From Rhodococcus sp. AW25M09 (GTDB taxonomy: Bacteria > Actinomycetota > Actinomycetes > Mycobacteriales > Mycobacteriaceae), in NCBI RefSeq assembly GCF_000333955.1, contig NZ_CAPS01000002.1, positions 1-47,814 on the forward strand: a stretch of DNA of 47,814 nt. Reading direction: 5' to 3'. Position numbers and translations under genes: made by a program. Below the pieces are notes generated by a model. The model was not told where the DNA came from and did not search any database. It was given only the letters and a program-made list of their open reading frames with translations. Shown in pieces: positions 9,186 to 17,394 of this stretch; the first letter of the stretch is position 1; the number at the start of each line of letters is the position of its first letter.

Positions 9186-9294
9186 AGTGCTGCCGCGCTA
9201 AGTTCAACTCGACTCTTATGAGCCACGGCATCCGCCACCGCAGCACTTCACCATGCCCACTTGACGAACTTTCCTACAAATCAGCTGAGGCGGC

Positions 9295-9674
9295 TTATTC
9301 GAAGCGTAGATCGGCGTCGGGTGGCGGCGTATCGGCGTCCCACACATGTTCGAAGGATTGTTCGACTAGTGGCCACAGGTGCTGTTCGCCGTCGTACACG
9401 GAGTTCACGACGTCAGCCCCGTCACCCAAGACCACGAACTCGTGAGGGATGACTCGTCCCGCTGCGTCTCGTCGCCCCCCGGGTCCGGGAATCGCACTGC
9501 GACCACTTGTCCGCTTCGGTGCCACGCCGCGGGTTCGTCCCCGAGTTCGGCGAATGCACGCTCGTATAATGGAAGCGGATCGCCCTTGCCTGCATCGAGC
9601 AAGAATCGAAAACCCCAGTTCCGGCCTCGAGTCGCCCAGATGAGGTGTGACCGAGTCACACCTCTCACAGTCAC
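9295..9674 (-). pseudogene. Frameshifted partner gene of the GTPase
   Basis: Two overlapping leftward frames join into one plausible protein of about 126 residues. The first starts at GTG 9674, overlapping the GTPase stop by four bases, and runs LIWATRGRNWGFRFLL to VVAVRFPDPGG. The second continues as RRDAAGRVIPHEFVVLGDG to the stop at 9295. The switch falls at or next to a run of six C (9475-9480), a common place for a real slippage mutation or a sequencing error. The family is not recognised. The coupling to the GTPase gene suggests the two products work together. Confidence 0.65.
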
Positions 9675-10963
9675 TTCTGCTTCCTGAAAACGTTCTCGGT
9701 CACAGCTTGGTCGAGGTCAATCTTGAACTGCGTGAGCATTGCCCGCAGGTACAGATGCTTCGCGCGCGCGTCCTCGTTCATCTCCTTGAGTTTCGGGCCG
9801 ACAATCTTTATCGCAGCAGCGAAAGCCGCAGGGAGAACTTTGGCCACGAACGCGGCCTGCGCATCGTTCTTGGTGACCCTTCGCAGGAGCTTCTCGAACC
9901 CTGTGAACTTGACACCAGCCATGGCTGCTGCAATCACGTCCGCCCCGTCAGCGAGCGTGTCAGCCACCTTCCACGGGAGCTTCATCCTCTCCTCCCACAG
10001 GACACGGCGCTCCAGCGGCAGAAGCGATGCGATGGGGAGTATCAGGTCTAGTCCGATGCGCTGTTTCAGGTCGATCTCGACCGGCTCCGCGCTGTCCGCC
10101 TTGAGTGCGAACTTGGCAGACGAGAGGAGCATGAAATCCTCGCCGATGGACAGCGCGTCCGGCGTGACGATCATGCCCGCGATTGTCGAGCGAAGATGCT
10201 CGATATCGTCAGCAGCCTTCAGGATGACCAGATCACGGAACGTATTTACGTCCCAGTCGGGGAACAGATCGGCCTTGGATAGCGACAGGATCCAGATTCG
10301 AGGGAACTCGATCAGCGGACCGTCTTCGCTAAGGAGAGGGCCCTTGACTCGGACCAAGGCCTGGCGAAAGTTGTGGAAGACGGACTTGAGGTATCGCTCT
10401 TCCTCGCCGCGGTGGTCAAGGAGTTTCTGTCCATCCACGAGGAGGAGGGCAACGTCCGAACTGAGCAGAGTCCTGAATGTGTCGATCCGGTGCAGGTTCT
10501 CTTCCTCGCTGCTGGGATCGTCCTGGAACCACTCACCCGGGTAGTCATGCCATGCCAGGCGCAACTCGTCGAATGGACGGGACTTTTCCTCATCGCCTTC
10601 CCCTGCCTTGAGCTTGACCGAGAAGTCGTATGTGGTGTTCAGAAAGTGGTTTGTCATGGGCGTCTTTGCGCTGTCTCGCATACCGAGGTAGTTCTGGTAC
10701 AGGCGATTTCCTTGCCCACCCTTGTCGGCGACGAGATCCCATAGGTCGTTCTTATGGGAGCCCTCCTGGGTGCGGCCGTAGAACGATGACACCAGCACGG
10801 TCTTGCCCGACCCTGACTCACCAAAGACTGCGATGTTCTGTTGCCGAATTCTCGGATGCTTCGCCATGTCCGGAAACCTATCCCAGCCGTCTGACGCGAT
10901 CGGTAGGGACGTGTGTACTTCGGCCGGGGCGAGGCCAGAAAAAGTCGCATAGTCGCGCGTCAA
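9671..10963 (-). CDS. P-loop GTPase of TRAFAC type
   Basis: GTPase motifs are present in order: the P-loop GESGSGKT (residues 48-55), a switch II-like WHDYPGEW around 140, and a G4-like SLSKADLF around 229. The remaining C-terminal part is helical (LPAAFAAAIKIVGPKLKEM) with no transmembrane stretch long enough to call. Such large GTPases occur in GTPase-centred conflict or signalling systems of actinobacteria; assignment to that group is inference. The TTG start at 10963 overlaps the stop of a transposase remnant, so the true N-terminus is doubtful; an ATG at 10867 lies 13 residues before the P-loop. The next gene overlaps its stop by four bases. Confidence 0.75.
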   Translation of the reverse strand: MTRDYATFSGLAPAEVHTSLPIASDGWDRFPDMAKHPRIRQQNIAVFGESGSGKTVLVSSFYGRTQEGSHKNDLWDLVADKGGQGNRLYQNYLGMRDSAKTPMTNHFLNTTYDFSVKLKAGEGDEEKSRPFDELRLAWHDYPGEWFQDDPSSEEENLHRIDTFRTLLSSDVALLLVDGQKLLDHRGEEERYLKSVFHNFRQALVRVKGPLLSEDGPLIEFPRIWILSLSKADLFPDWDVNTFRDLVILKAADDIEHLRSTIAGMIVTPDALSIGEDFMLLSSAKFALKADSAEPVEIDLKQRIGLDLILPIASLLPLERRVLWEERMKLPWKVADTLADGADVIAAAMAGVKFTGFEKLLRRVTKNDAQAAFVAKVLPAAFAAAIKIVGPKLKEMNEDARAKHLYLRAMLTQFKIDLDQAVTENVFRKQK

Positions 10964-11150
10964 GCCTCATGAAGCAGGCCAACCGGCCGGTGCGGGTTGC
11001 GGCTGTGATGCCGCAGCGCCGCAGTGACGTTGTCGTGGCCGGCCAAGCGGAGGACGCCAACGATGGTGTTGCGGACCGTGGCCATCACCTGCGGACCGTG
11101 GCCGGTCCGGACGGCGGAGCGGGTCCTCGTCGAACGTAAATTCCCCAAGC
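10960..11150 (-). pseudogene. ISAs1-type transposase, C-terminal remnant
   Basis: The leftward frame reads SAVRTGHGPQVMATVRNT, then LRLAGHDNVTAALRHH and RNPHRPVGLL. This is the conserved C-terminal end of ISAs1-family transposases. A frameshift near 11110-11120 separates it from the upstream EFTFDEDP, which resembles the VTFxED block just before. Nothing of the catalytic core is left. The stop lies directly against the start of the GTPase gene, so the insertion or its decay may have set that gene's 5' edge. Confidence 0.8.
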
Positions 11151-11244
11151 TGGGAGTTCGACGTCTGGACTGATACATCATGACTGTCCGCTTGGCCACC
11201 GGCTTACGGACACCGGCAGATCGGGGGCACAGCGAACGAAGTCG

Positions 11245-12195
11245 TCAGCTCGGTGCGGCCTCAGCGCTGGCAACGCCGGCGTAAACAGCGGCGACTACCC
11301 GTTTAGCCCGCTGTTCGAGCCATTGCGCGTATGTCGAGGACGTCGCTTCAAGCTTCCATTCGAGCTTCCCATTAGAGTTTCGTCCGAGGACAGCTGCTGA
11401 TGCCGCGCTTGCACTCGAGAACACCTGATTGTGTGTGAAGGTGTACCAGCTTCCGTCCGCGGTGGGTACCAGTGTGCCGTCATTGAACAGCTTGTTTTGC
11501 AGGCCGGCGTAGGAGTGCGCTGTCCCTGACCAAGGCTTAGCACGAGACCCTTCAAGGACGGTGAACTCGCCGTCGACCTCATGGGCTCGCGCCCACGTCT
11601 CGCCTTTGAGGCCGGTGACGAACACCGTTTGGGCGGTGTCCTCAAGGGTCGAGGTGTCAGCGTTAGCTAGATGCACCTGGGAAGAGGAGCGGAATACATT
11701 CACCTGTAGAACGGGAAGCACGATCGAGGCTTGGGCGAGGTAGTGCTCCATGTCGGAGCGGTCGGCCTCGGGCAAAAGGTTGTCGCTGTTTGTTCCGCTG
11801 TTGCCGTTGGTGACCTCGGAGCGTTTCGTCTGGCGGGCCATCGCTATCAACCGGGCTTCGAGGTAGCGAACATGAGCTTTAGTGAGGTTTGAGTCCTTAC
11901 TGGTAAGAACGACCACCCGGTCCCAAAAGTCCTTTTTCCCTTCGTGGTCTTTCAGACGACGGGAGACGTCGTCGCCCTCGCCGACGTACACCTGCTGGCC
12001 GCCCAGGCTCTCGGGGCTTTCTCCAATTAGCACGTAGACGCCGGTACGGGAGGATTCGGGCCGCTTGAGCAGTTCGCGCAGCCCGGAGCGCTGAACAGCG
12101 AGAAGATGTCCGGTCCAGTTCATGATTTCTGCGGTGACCAGACCGCCCATCGAGCCTTCGGCCAGAAAGAGCCGAACACTTTTACCCTCGCGCAT
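11245..12195 (-). CDS. GIY-YIG nuclease-domain protein with DUF4357
   Basis: The N-terminal half contains a GIY-YIG fold: GVYVLIGE (about residue 52), QQVYVGEGDDVSRRLKDH (about 66-84) and the later YLEARLIAMA, whose glutamate would bind metal. The C-terminal part, EFTVLEGSRAKPW to FSSASAASAAVLGRNSNG, is DUF4357. This two-domain combination is a known architecture of unknown substrate, often found near restriction genes. The ATG at 12195 follows AGAGGAA. The protein is 316 residues, without signal peptide. Its nucleotide neighbours are a transposase remnant and a divergent membrane-protein gene. Confidence 0.88.
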   Translation of the reverse strand: MREGKSVRLFLAEGSMGGLVTAEIMNWTGHLLAVQRSGLRELLKRPESSRTGVYVLIGESPESLGGQQVYVGEGDDVSRRLKDHEGKKDFWDRVVVLTSKDSNLTKAHVRYLEARLIAMARQTKRSEVTNGNSGTNSDNLLPEADRSDMEHYLAQASIVLPVLQVNVFRSSSQVHLANADTSTLEDTAQTVFVTGLKGETWARAHEVDGEFTVLEGSRAKPWSGTAHSYAGLQNKLFNDGTLVPTADGSWYTFTHNQVFSSASAASAAVLGRNSNGKLEWKLEATSSTYAQWLEQRAKRVVAAVYAGVASAEAAPS

Positions 12196-12543
12196 CGGTT
12201 CCTCTCAAGGTTCTGGATGGACTGATCGCGGTCAGAAAGACATGCCAACAGAAGGTACGCGACGCGGTCCAAGGACCCGGTGTGCCATGCCGACTGCGGA
12301 GGCATAAGGCAGGCGATCGCCGATCGTCGTGGACGAAGCACAGATCCAACCGGAGGTGTGGAGCTCTAGGTGGCGTGCAATGGCCATCAGTGGTCATTCG
12401 GGCTGCGAAAGGTTGAGACCAGTGTGCCAAAACGGTTGTTTCTGTCACACCAGAGTCGACCGACTTAGATCATCGCGTCCGTAACAGTCGTGGGTGAGAC
12501 CTAGATAATTGAGTAATTCAATTCCCGTCCCCAAGGATTGCCG
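12196..12543. other. Divergent intergenic region
   Basis: No convincing gene lies here. It separates the leftward nuclease gene from a rightward membrane-protein gene and should hold both promoters. A perfect 6-bp inverted repeat, AATTGAGTAATTCAATT (12507-12523), lies 21 bases before the rightward GTG and could be an operator. Confidence 0.5.
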
Positions 12544-13368
12544 GTGTCCGATGATCACTCGAACTTCAATGACCAGACGCAGTATCAGCCTCCGACCCGA
12601 AATGCAGGCATGTCGAGGTGGATGTGGATCGGCGTCGCGATCATCGTTGTCCTGACCATCGCTCTGGTCGGCGTCACCACCGCCTTGGTGGCCACCAAAT
12701 CGGACGAGTCCAACGAGACCGCATCAGCCACCACGCCCGCGCCGTCGGCAACGCCGGCTCTCACATCCGAGCCATCGCCGTCGGCAACGCCGCCTCCCGC
12801 TTTCCAGCCCGTGCCGACTGCCTACGTAATGGACGCGGCGGGATGGCAGGGCTCGTCGGCTCGCTGCGGAGCTCCCGAGAGCGCGGTCGTGACGGCCCGA
12901 ACGGTCGACTCCCTCGTGGTGGTGTGCTCGGGCCAAGCCGGCTTGGTCTACCGAGGCGTCTGGCTTGCCGATGCCAGTCCCATCACGATCGAGCAGGTGG
13001 GAGTGGTCGGCCGGGACTATGTGGCCACCAATTCCACTGTGCGACATCAGGTGAGCGCAACCCAATTGACGGTCAGTTCGGGTAATTCGATCCTTACTCA
13101 GTCGCCGTTCGTGGAGTACCGAGGTGGCACCCCGTCTGTCGGAGCCCCGGCAACGACAAGCCTTCGGCCCACCACCCGCGGAACGGTTCCGCAGCAGCCC
13201 GGTAGCTCACCTGAGCAGCAGGACAGCCCTGGCCCGTGTGCCTACAACGGTTGCGACGAGTTCGAGTCCTACGGCGAGTACTCTAGCCACTTTCAATGCG
13301 TCGTTTTCAACGTCAGCAGCGACGAATGCCGCAGGTTGATCGAAAAATACGGAACCGAAACAGGCTGA
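12544..13368 (+). CDS. Membrane-anchored extracytoplasmic protein, unknown
   Basis: A short cytoplasmic N-terminus is followed by one membrane segment (WMWIGVAIIVVLTIALVGV, about residues 26-45), a Thr/Pro/Ala-rich linker (to about 95), an external domain with paired cysteines (SSARCGAPES, VVVCSGQ) and a second low-complexity stretch. A C-terminal tail with four more cysteines (PCAYNGCDEF, FQCVVF, SDECRRL) ends the protein. The GTG at 12544 is preferred; a TTG two codons earlier is possible. The architecture fits a surface protein held in the membrane with disulphide-stabilised domains. No family was recognised. Confidence 0.75.
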   Translation: MSDDHSNFNDQTQYQPPTRNAGMSRWMWIGVAIIVVLTIALVGVTTALVATKSDESNETASATTPAPSATPALTSEPSPSATPPPAFQPVPTAYVMDAAGWQGSSARCGAPESAVVTARTVDSLVVVCSGQAGLVYRGVWLADASPITIEQVGVVGRDYVATNSTVRHQVSATQLTVSSGNSILTQSPFVEYRGGTPSVGAPATTSLRPTTRGTVPQQPGSSPEQQDSPGPCAYNGCDEFESYGEYSSHFQCVVFNVSSDECRRLIEKYGTETG

Positions 13369-13409
13369 ATCAGATTCCAAGTTCGATGCCCTGATGTAAC
13401 TCCCACCGG

Positions 13410-13620
13410 GAGTCTGGAGAACCGGCCCGTGGCGGCACTGATCCCGGTGGAAGATCTCCGGCGGCTTCGTTAATACGGCCAACGAGAACTCAATTCGGAA
13501 GACTAGTTCTACCTCGAGCTCGACCAAAGGCTGCATTTTGCAGACATCGAGCAGACGGTGACAGACCTTCACGCCTTCGCCAAGTCTCTCGGACCACGCA
13601 GAGATCAGGAACGTCCGTGA
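13410..13620 (+). pseudogene. Decayed second copy of Phd-like antitoxin
   Basis: Reading rightward, ENRPVAALIPVEDLRRLR, stop, YGQRELNSED, stop, FYLELDQRLHFADIEQTVTDL follows the antitoxin at 8790-9146 almost residue for residue, with two in-frame stop codons. The N-terminal third is absent. The DNA similarity continues beyond the original stop codon. It marks the right end of a 4.5-kb stretch bounded by direct copies. Confidence 0.85.
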
Positions 13621-13680
13621 CCCACAACCGCAGGAGCGTCTTGCACGTCACGGAGCGATAGCCGCTGGCTACGCAGCTCC
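13424..13680 (+). repeat. Direct repeat copy B (decayed antitoxin and flank)
   Basis: This is the partner of the segment at 8931-9185 in the same orientation. It shares GCAGAC-TCGAGCAGACGGTGACAGACC-type runs and the downstream flank. It is more diverged than expected for a recent duplication. Confidence 0.75.
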
Positions 13681-13768
13681 GTACCGATACCCCATACGAG
13701 AGCGTTCCCACTGCTACGCTGACGCGGCGCCGGGGAGGGCGCGACGGGACTTACCGGGGGGAATTCCG

Positions 13769-14068
13769 ATGTTGAAGGTCGATCTTGAGGCACTGCGGGC
13801 ATTGGGGAGGTCTCTCTCAGCTACCGCTGCTTCGGTGGGGTCGTTGGATCCGGTTGCTCCCATTACGGCTGCGGCCGATGCAATGCCCAATTCGGCGTTC
13901 GGCGCTGTTGCCCGGTCAGCTGCGATTCCGACGCTCGCCGCCTACCGCGGAGTGTCGGTACGTATTCGAGACATGTCGTCTTTATCGTTGGCCTCAGCGG
14001 ACAGTTACGAAGACACCGACCGAGCTTTTCGTGATCAGCTCGAGCGTCTGAACGGCGATCGTCGATGA
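13769..14068 (+). CDS. WXG100/ESX-like small helical protein
   Basis: This 99-residue helical protein starts LKVDLEALRALGRSLSATAA and ends with a helix containing SYEDTDRAF. It resembles the small type VII secretion targets of the ESX-1 secretion-associated type, which lack the WXG turn. Its stop overlaps the start of the next gene by four bases (ATGA), so it would be made with the hydrolase as a likely secretion partner. No ESX core gene (EccC, EccD) is present in the window, so secretion would depend on a system elsewhere. Confidence 0.7.
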   Translation: MLKVDLEALRALGRSLSATAASVGSLDPVAPITAAADAMPNSAFGAVARSAAIPTLAAYRGVSVRIRDMSSLSLASADSYEDTDRAFRDQLERLNGDRR

Positions 14069-15792
14069 GCGTAACGGTCTCCCAGGTTCGCGGCTGGAAT
14101 CCGATTGCACTCGTCGATCTTGCCTCCGATCTTGCAGCGGTGAACGCAGAATTCGACGACTTGGTCAGCGACGTCGGCCGCGCCACGAAGGATGGGCTGA
14201 GCCAGTGGGAAGGTGACGCGGCAACAGCGGCATCTGCTCGAGCTTTGGCTGATCGGCTGGCCGCGACCCACCTCGTCACCGCCGTCGACAGTGAAGCAAC
14301 CGAATTCGTTACAGCGGCAGGTCGACTGACCGAGGTGCGGACATCGACGCTTGCCGCAGTCGATGCTGCAGTTGCCGGCGGATTCACCGTCGCCGATGCA
14401 GGTTCGGTCACCGCCCCCATCTGCTCGACCGGCGACATCGTCGCAGACCTGTTGGTGCAGAGCAGTTTCGAGGAGCAAGCGCGTGTCCGCGAGGCCGCAG
14501 TGCGTTCTCTGTTGAACGCCGCAGCCGACGTCGACCGACAGTGTGCTGCCTCGCTGCAGCGCGCGATCGATGCCATCGCAGAGATCTCCGAGTCACCCGG
14601 TACGCCGGACCACTACAGCGACGGCGTCCGAAACATAGTCGACGGCAACGCATTTCTGCCGGATAGTCCCCACGAGCTCGCTCAGTTCTGGGACGGCTTG
14701 ACGCCGGCCGAGAAAGACGGTCTCGCGGCCTGGGACCCCACTATCGGCAACCGGGACGGACTGCCGGCCGTGGACAAGACCCGCTTGAACGACGACTTAC
14801 TGGTACCGATCACGGCAGCAGCGGAAAGCAATCTCGCCGCGATCGAAGCCCGTCATCCGGATTGGGCCAGAGGCGAGAACTTACCGCCGAGCGATGGGCT
14901 AATTACCGAAAACCAGCAGGCCCGTCACAAGGACTGGTTGGACTGGACCGACGAACGCGAGCAGGCGACCAGTGCGGTGGCGGGTTTTCACGAAGTACGC
15001 AACCAACTCGATAGCGACGACAGAGTTCCCAGATTCCTGATGACTATCGACGATCAGGGCCGAGGCGTGATTGCGCTGAACAACCCGGACACCGCTCACA
15101 ACGTCGCGACGTACGTTCCGGGGACAGGTACCGAATTGTCGAAGATAGGCGGGGACATGACGCGGGCCGACCACTTACTGGACGAGGCCAACAAACTGTC
15201 ACCGGGAAGCGAAAACTCGGTGATCATGTGGATGGGCTACGACTCTCCGCCCGGCTTGTCCGACGCCGCGCGGACAGCATTTGCCGACGCCGGAGCTCCG
15301 CGGTTGGACAGTTTTCAGGACGGGTTGCGTGCCGCGCACGACGGCCCTCCCTCGCACAACACTGTCATCGGTCACAGCTACGGCAGCACTGTCGTCGGGC
15401 ATGCTATGAGCGACGGTGGCTCACTCGATGTCGACAATGTCGTGTTCGCGGGTAGTCCCGGGGTGGGGGTAAACAGGGTCGATGAGCTGGCGCTCGACGG
15501 GGTCGCTTCGGAACGGATGACCGATCACGTGTTCGCTACCGCTGCCCCGGCCGACCCGGTGACGTGGATCGGGGAAATAGCGCCCGCAGTAGCTCACGGC
15601 GCAGACCCGACCGGCGATGCGTTCGAAGCGACTGTCTTCGAGAGCGCACCGGGCAACGACTCGATCCACATACCTGTGCTGGGTGATGTCGGGTTCGACC
15701 CCGACTCGCACAGCAGCTACTTCGAGCCAGGCACACCGTCGCTGCGATCGATGGCACAGATCATCACGAACACGGGAACACCGAATGACTGA
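14065..15792 (+). CDS. DUF1023-type alpha/beta hydrolase with ESX-like N-terminus
   Basis: The first 170 residues or so are alpha-helical with a QWEG turn (about 51), like WXG/ESX substrates. A linker with FWDGLTPAEKDGLAAW and IGNRDGLPA follows, then the alpha/beta hydrolase domain. The nucleophile elbow is GHSYGS (about residues 436-441), the likely acid lies in AAPADPVTW (about 496), and the likely histidine in DSHSSYF (about 549). DUF1023 enzymes are poorly characterised esterase-like proteins of actinobacteria. With a helical partner before it and a lipoprotein after it, a secreted effector is plausible. A broken relative lies at 24.0-24.4 kb. Confidence 0.85.
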   Translation: MSVTVSQVRGWNPIALVDLASDLAAVNAEFDDLVSDVGRATKDGLSQWEGDAATAASARALADRLAATHLVTAVDSEATEFVTAAGRLTEVRTSTLAAVDAAVAGGFTVADAGSVTAPICSTGDIVADLLVQSSFEEQARVREAAVRSLLNAAADVDRQCAASLQRAIDAIAEISESPGTPDHYSDGVRNIVDGNAFLPDSPHELAQFWDGLTPAEKDGLAAWDPTIGNRDGLPAVDKTRLNDDLLVPITAAAESNLAAIEARHPDWARGENLPPSDGLITENQQARHKDWLDWTDEREQATSAVAGFHEVRNQLDSDDRVPRFLMTIDDQGRGVIALNNPDTAHNVATYVPGTGTELSKIGGDMTRADHLLDEANKLSPGSENSVIMWMGYDSPPGLSDAARTAFADAGAPRLDSFQDGLRAAHDGPPSHNTVIGHSYGSTVVGHAMSDGGSLDVDNVVFAGSPGVGVNRVDELALDGVASERMTDHVFATAAPADPVTWIGEIAPAVAHGADPTGDAFEATVFESAPGNDSIHIPVLGDVGFDPDSHSSYFEPGTPSLRSMAQIITNTGTPND

Positions 15793-16351
15793 TCGAACCG
15801 TCCAGGTCAAGCCCAGAACATCCCTCGCGATCGCACTGACTGGTGTCCTTCTCACAGTCGGGTGCACTCAGAACGGAGCAAATGACGTGGATAGCGCACT
15901 GTCGCAAGAGCAAGCCCAGAATCGAACGGTCGAAGTGCTGGGTCGCTCTCTCTCGGTATTGCCGACCGGGACACGGCTCGACGTCGAGAATCCGACATAT
16001 CCGCAGTCGGATCTTTCCAGGGGTGGATTCGGACCCTGCTACGACGACAACACCATCGACTACGGGCCGCATCAATTCAGTGCCGGTTATTGGGTGGTCA
16101 GCGATGGGGCGCATCGAGGCAACCTCGAAGTGCTGGTGGCCAGCTGGGGCGAATGGGGCTGGACGATCGAAGACGACAGCAAGGACGGTGGTAAGACGGC
16201 GAGAGCAACGACACCGGATGGGTATCGAATAGCAGCCGAGCTGGGCACACCCGAGTATCTGAGCGTAACGGGGGTGTCGCCGTGCTTCGCAATCGAGACC
16301 GGGCAGACCCCTCCGCGCGCAGTTGCTCCTCCGGTGATCGAGCAGCGATGA
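15785..16351 (+). CDS. Lipoprotein of the ESX-like cassette
   Basis: The start at 15785 overlaps the hydrolase gene by eight bases. The N-terminus has a charged region, a hydrophobic core and the lipobox TVGC, so the mature protein should be lipid-anchored outside the membrane. The 188-residue product contains GGFGPCYDDN, WVVSDGAHRG and SVTGVSPCF, with two extra cysteines that may pair. No family was identified with certainty. Its fixed place behind a secreted hydrolase would fit an immunity or chaperone role, which is inference. Confidence 0.8.
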   Translation: MTDRTVQVKPRTSLAIALTGVLLTVGCTQNGANDVDSALSQEQAQNRTVEVLGRSLSVLPTGTRLDVENPTYPQSDLSRGGFGPCYDDNTIDYGPHQFSAGYWVVSDGAHRGNLEVLVASWGEWGWTIEDDSKDGGKTARATTPDGYRIAAELGTPEYLSVTGVSPCFAIETGQTPPRAVAPPVIEQR

Positions 16352-16731
16352 CCTACCGTCCCCAGGCTGAGGTCGAACAGCTCACGGTCAAGGCCGCTCG
16401 TGTTCACCAATCCCTGGTGCAGCTACGAGGCAGGGCGATATCTAGTGACGGCGACGTGACGATCGAAGTCTCTATCGACGGCCGCATCACCGATATGGTT
16501 GTTTCCCAATGGTTCTCGCAGGCAAGTCCAGGTAAAGCCTCCGCCGCGATCGTCCTAATCCACAGCGCAGCATTGGCCGACGTGGAAGCAGCCGCGGCGG
16601 AAATCCGGCGGGAACTGACCGAGGACTATCGGGTCGCCAGAATTGTGGATCGAATAGTCACCGAACGGCAGACGCGTCATGTAGACAACAACCCGGCCGA
16701 TGACCGAAAGTCCATCTACGACAAATGGTAA
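16348..16731 (+). CDS. YbaB/EspL-like protein
   Basis: The start overlaps the previous stop by four bases. The 127-residue product has a first helix, a beta region with VTIEVSIDGRITDMVVSQ and a long second helix, the pattern of the YbaB/EbfC nucleoid-associated fold. In actinobacteria such proteins also accompany ESX substrates (the EspL type). The context here, last gene of a cassette with a WXG-like protein and a DUF1023 hydrolase, favours that second role over chromosome binding. Confidence 0.75.
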   Translation: MTYRPQAEVEQLTVKAARVHQSLVQLRGRAISSDGDVTIEVSIDGRITDMVVSQWFSQASPGKASAAIVLIHSAALADVEAAAAEIRRELTEDYRVARIVDRIVTERQTRHVDNNPADDRKSIYDKW

Positions 16732-17394
16732 CGAGATCGACGGACTGTGTCATGCCACCGGCTCCCCGGGCCGATCATTTCCGGGTACAGCGTACGTGCA
16801 CGGGTTCTCGTAAGACGTGCAATCCTCAAAGCTCTTCGTCGGTGACGGTGATTTCGTGTGTAGCGCGGGCGGCGTCCCTTCGCCGTAGTGGACATCCGGC
16901 CAGAACTGACGAGGGAGCTTTGACGGCGCTCATCGGGTGCTGTTCGTCCCAGCGAGAGCCGAGAAGCCTCGGTCAGAGCGTCGCACTCGCCGACTCATCA
17001 AGTTTTGCATCACGTGTACAACCTCGGCGAGCTATGACGCGAAGGGACCCGGAACGATCGCAGATCGTTATCTGCCGAACAACGCCCGCTCAATCACGCC
17101 GGATCAATACCGGACTCATCTCCGCAATCGGCGGCCAAGTCCAAATCGCGCGAGGACCTCTCAGACGGTCCATCGGCCGTCCACAGCGACCGGCGGTAGG
17201 CACATCGTGCCGAACCAGCGATCATCGAGCGTGCTCTACTGCGAAGGCACACTCCGCGCTGTTCACACGACCCACCACCACTCTGACGACGGAAAACCAT
17301 CAAGCAGGCCCTGGCGTTCCATCCTTGTGGTTCATCACGCCGGGGTTGCCTGTTGCGGCAGAAGCTCGATATTCGGGTCTGCGATCATCGGGTG
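16732..17394. other. Long intergenic region with IS21-like end
   Basis: No convincing gene is seen in about 660 bases; the open frames here have poor composition and no recognisable domain. The one clear structure is an IS21-like terminal repeat at 16921. The remaining sequence may hold the promoter of the KAP NTPase gene. Confidence 0.5.
16921..16944 (+). repeat. IS21-like terminal repeat, left of KAP gene
   Basis: TGACGGCGCTCATCG here equals the first 15 bases of the right end of the IS21 element at 2-2430, read inward. It is followed by GGGTGCTGTT. The inverted partner is at 19793-19836, with the same two blocks separated by 19 more bases. Confidence 0.65.

Noticed and set aside
9147..9294. 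Toxin gene expected behind the Phd-like antitoxin
   Set aside because: No open frame of suitable length with RelE, Doc or PIN features exists here; the region is shared flank with the decayed copy.
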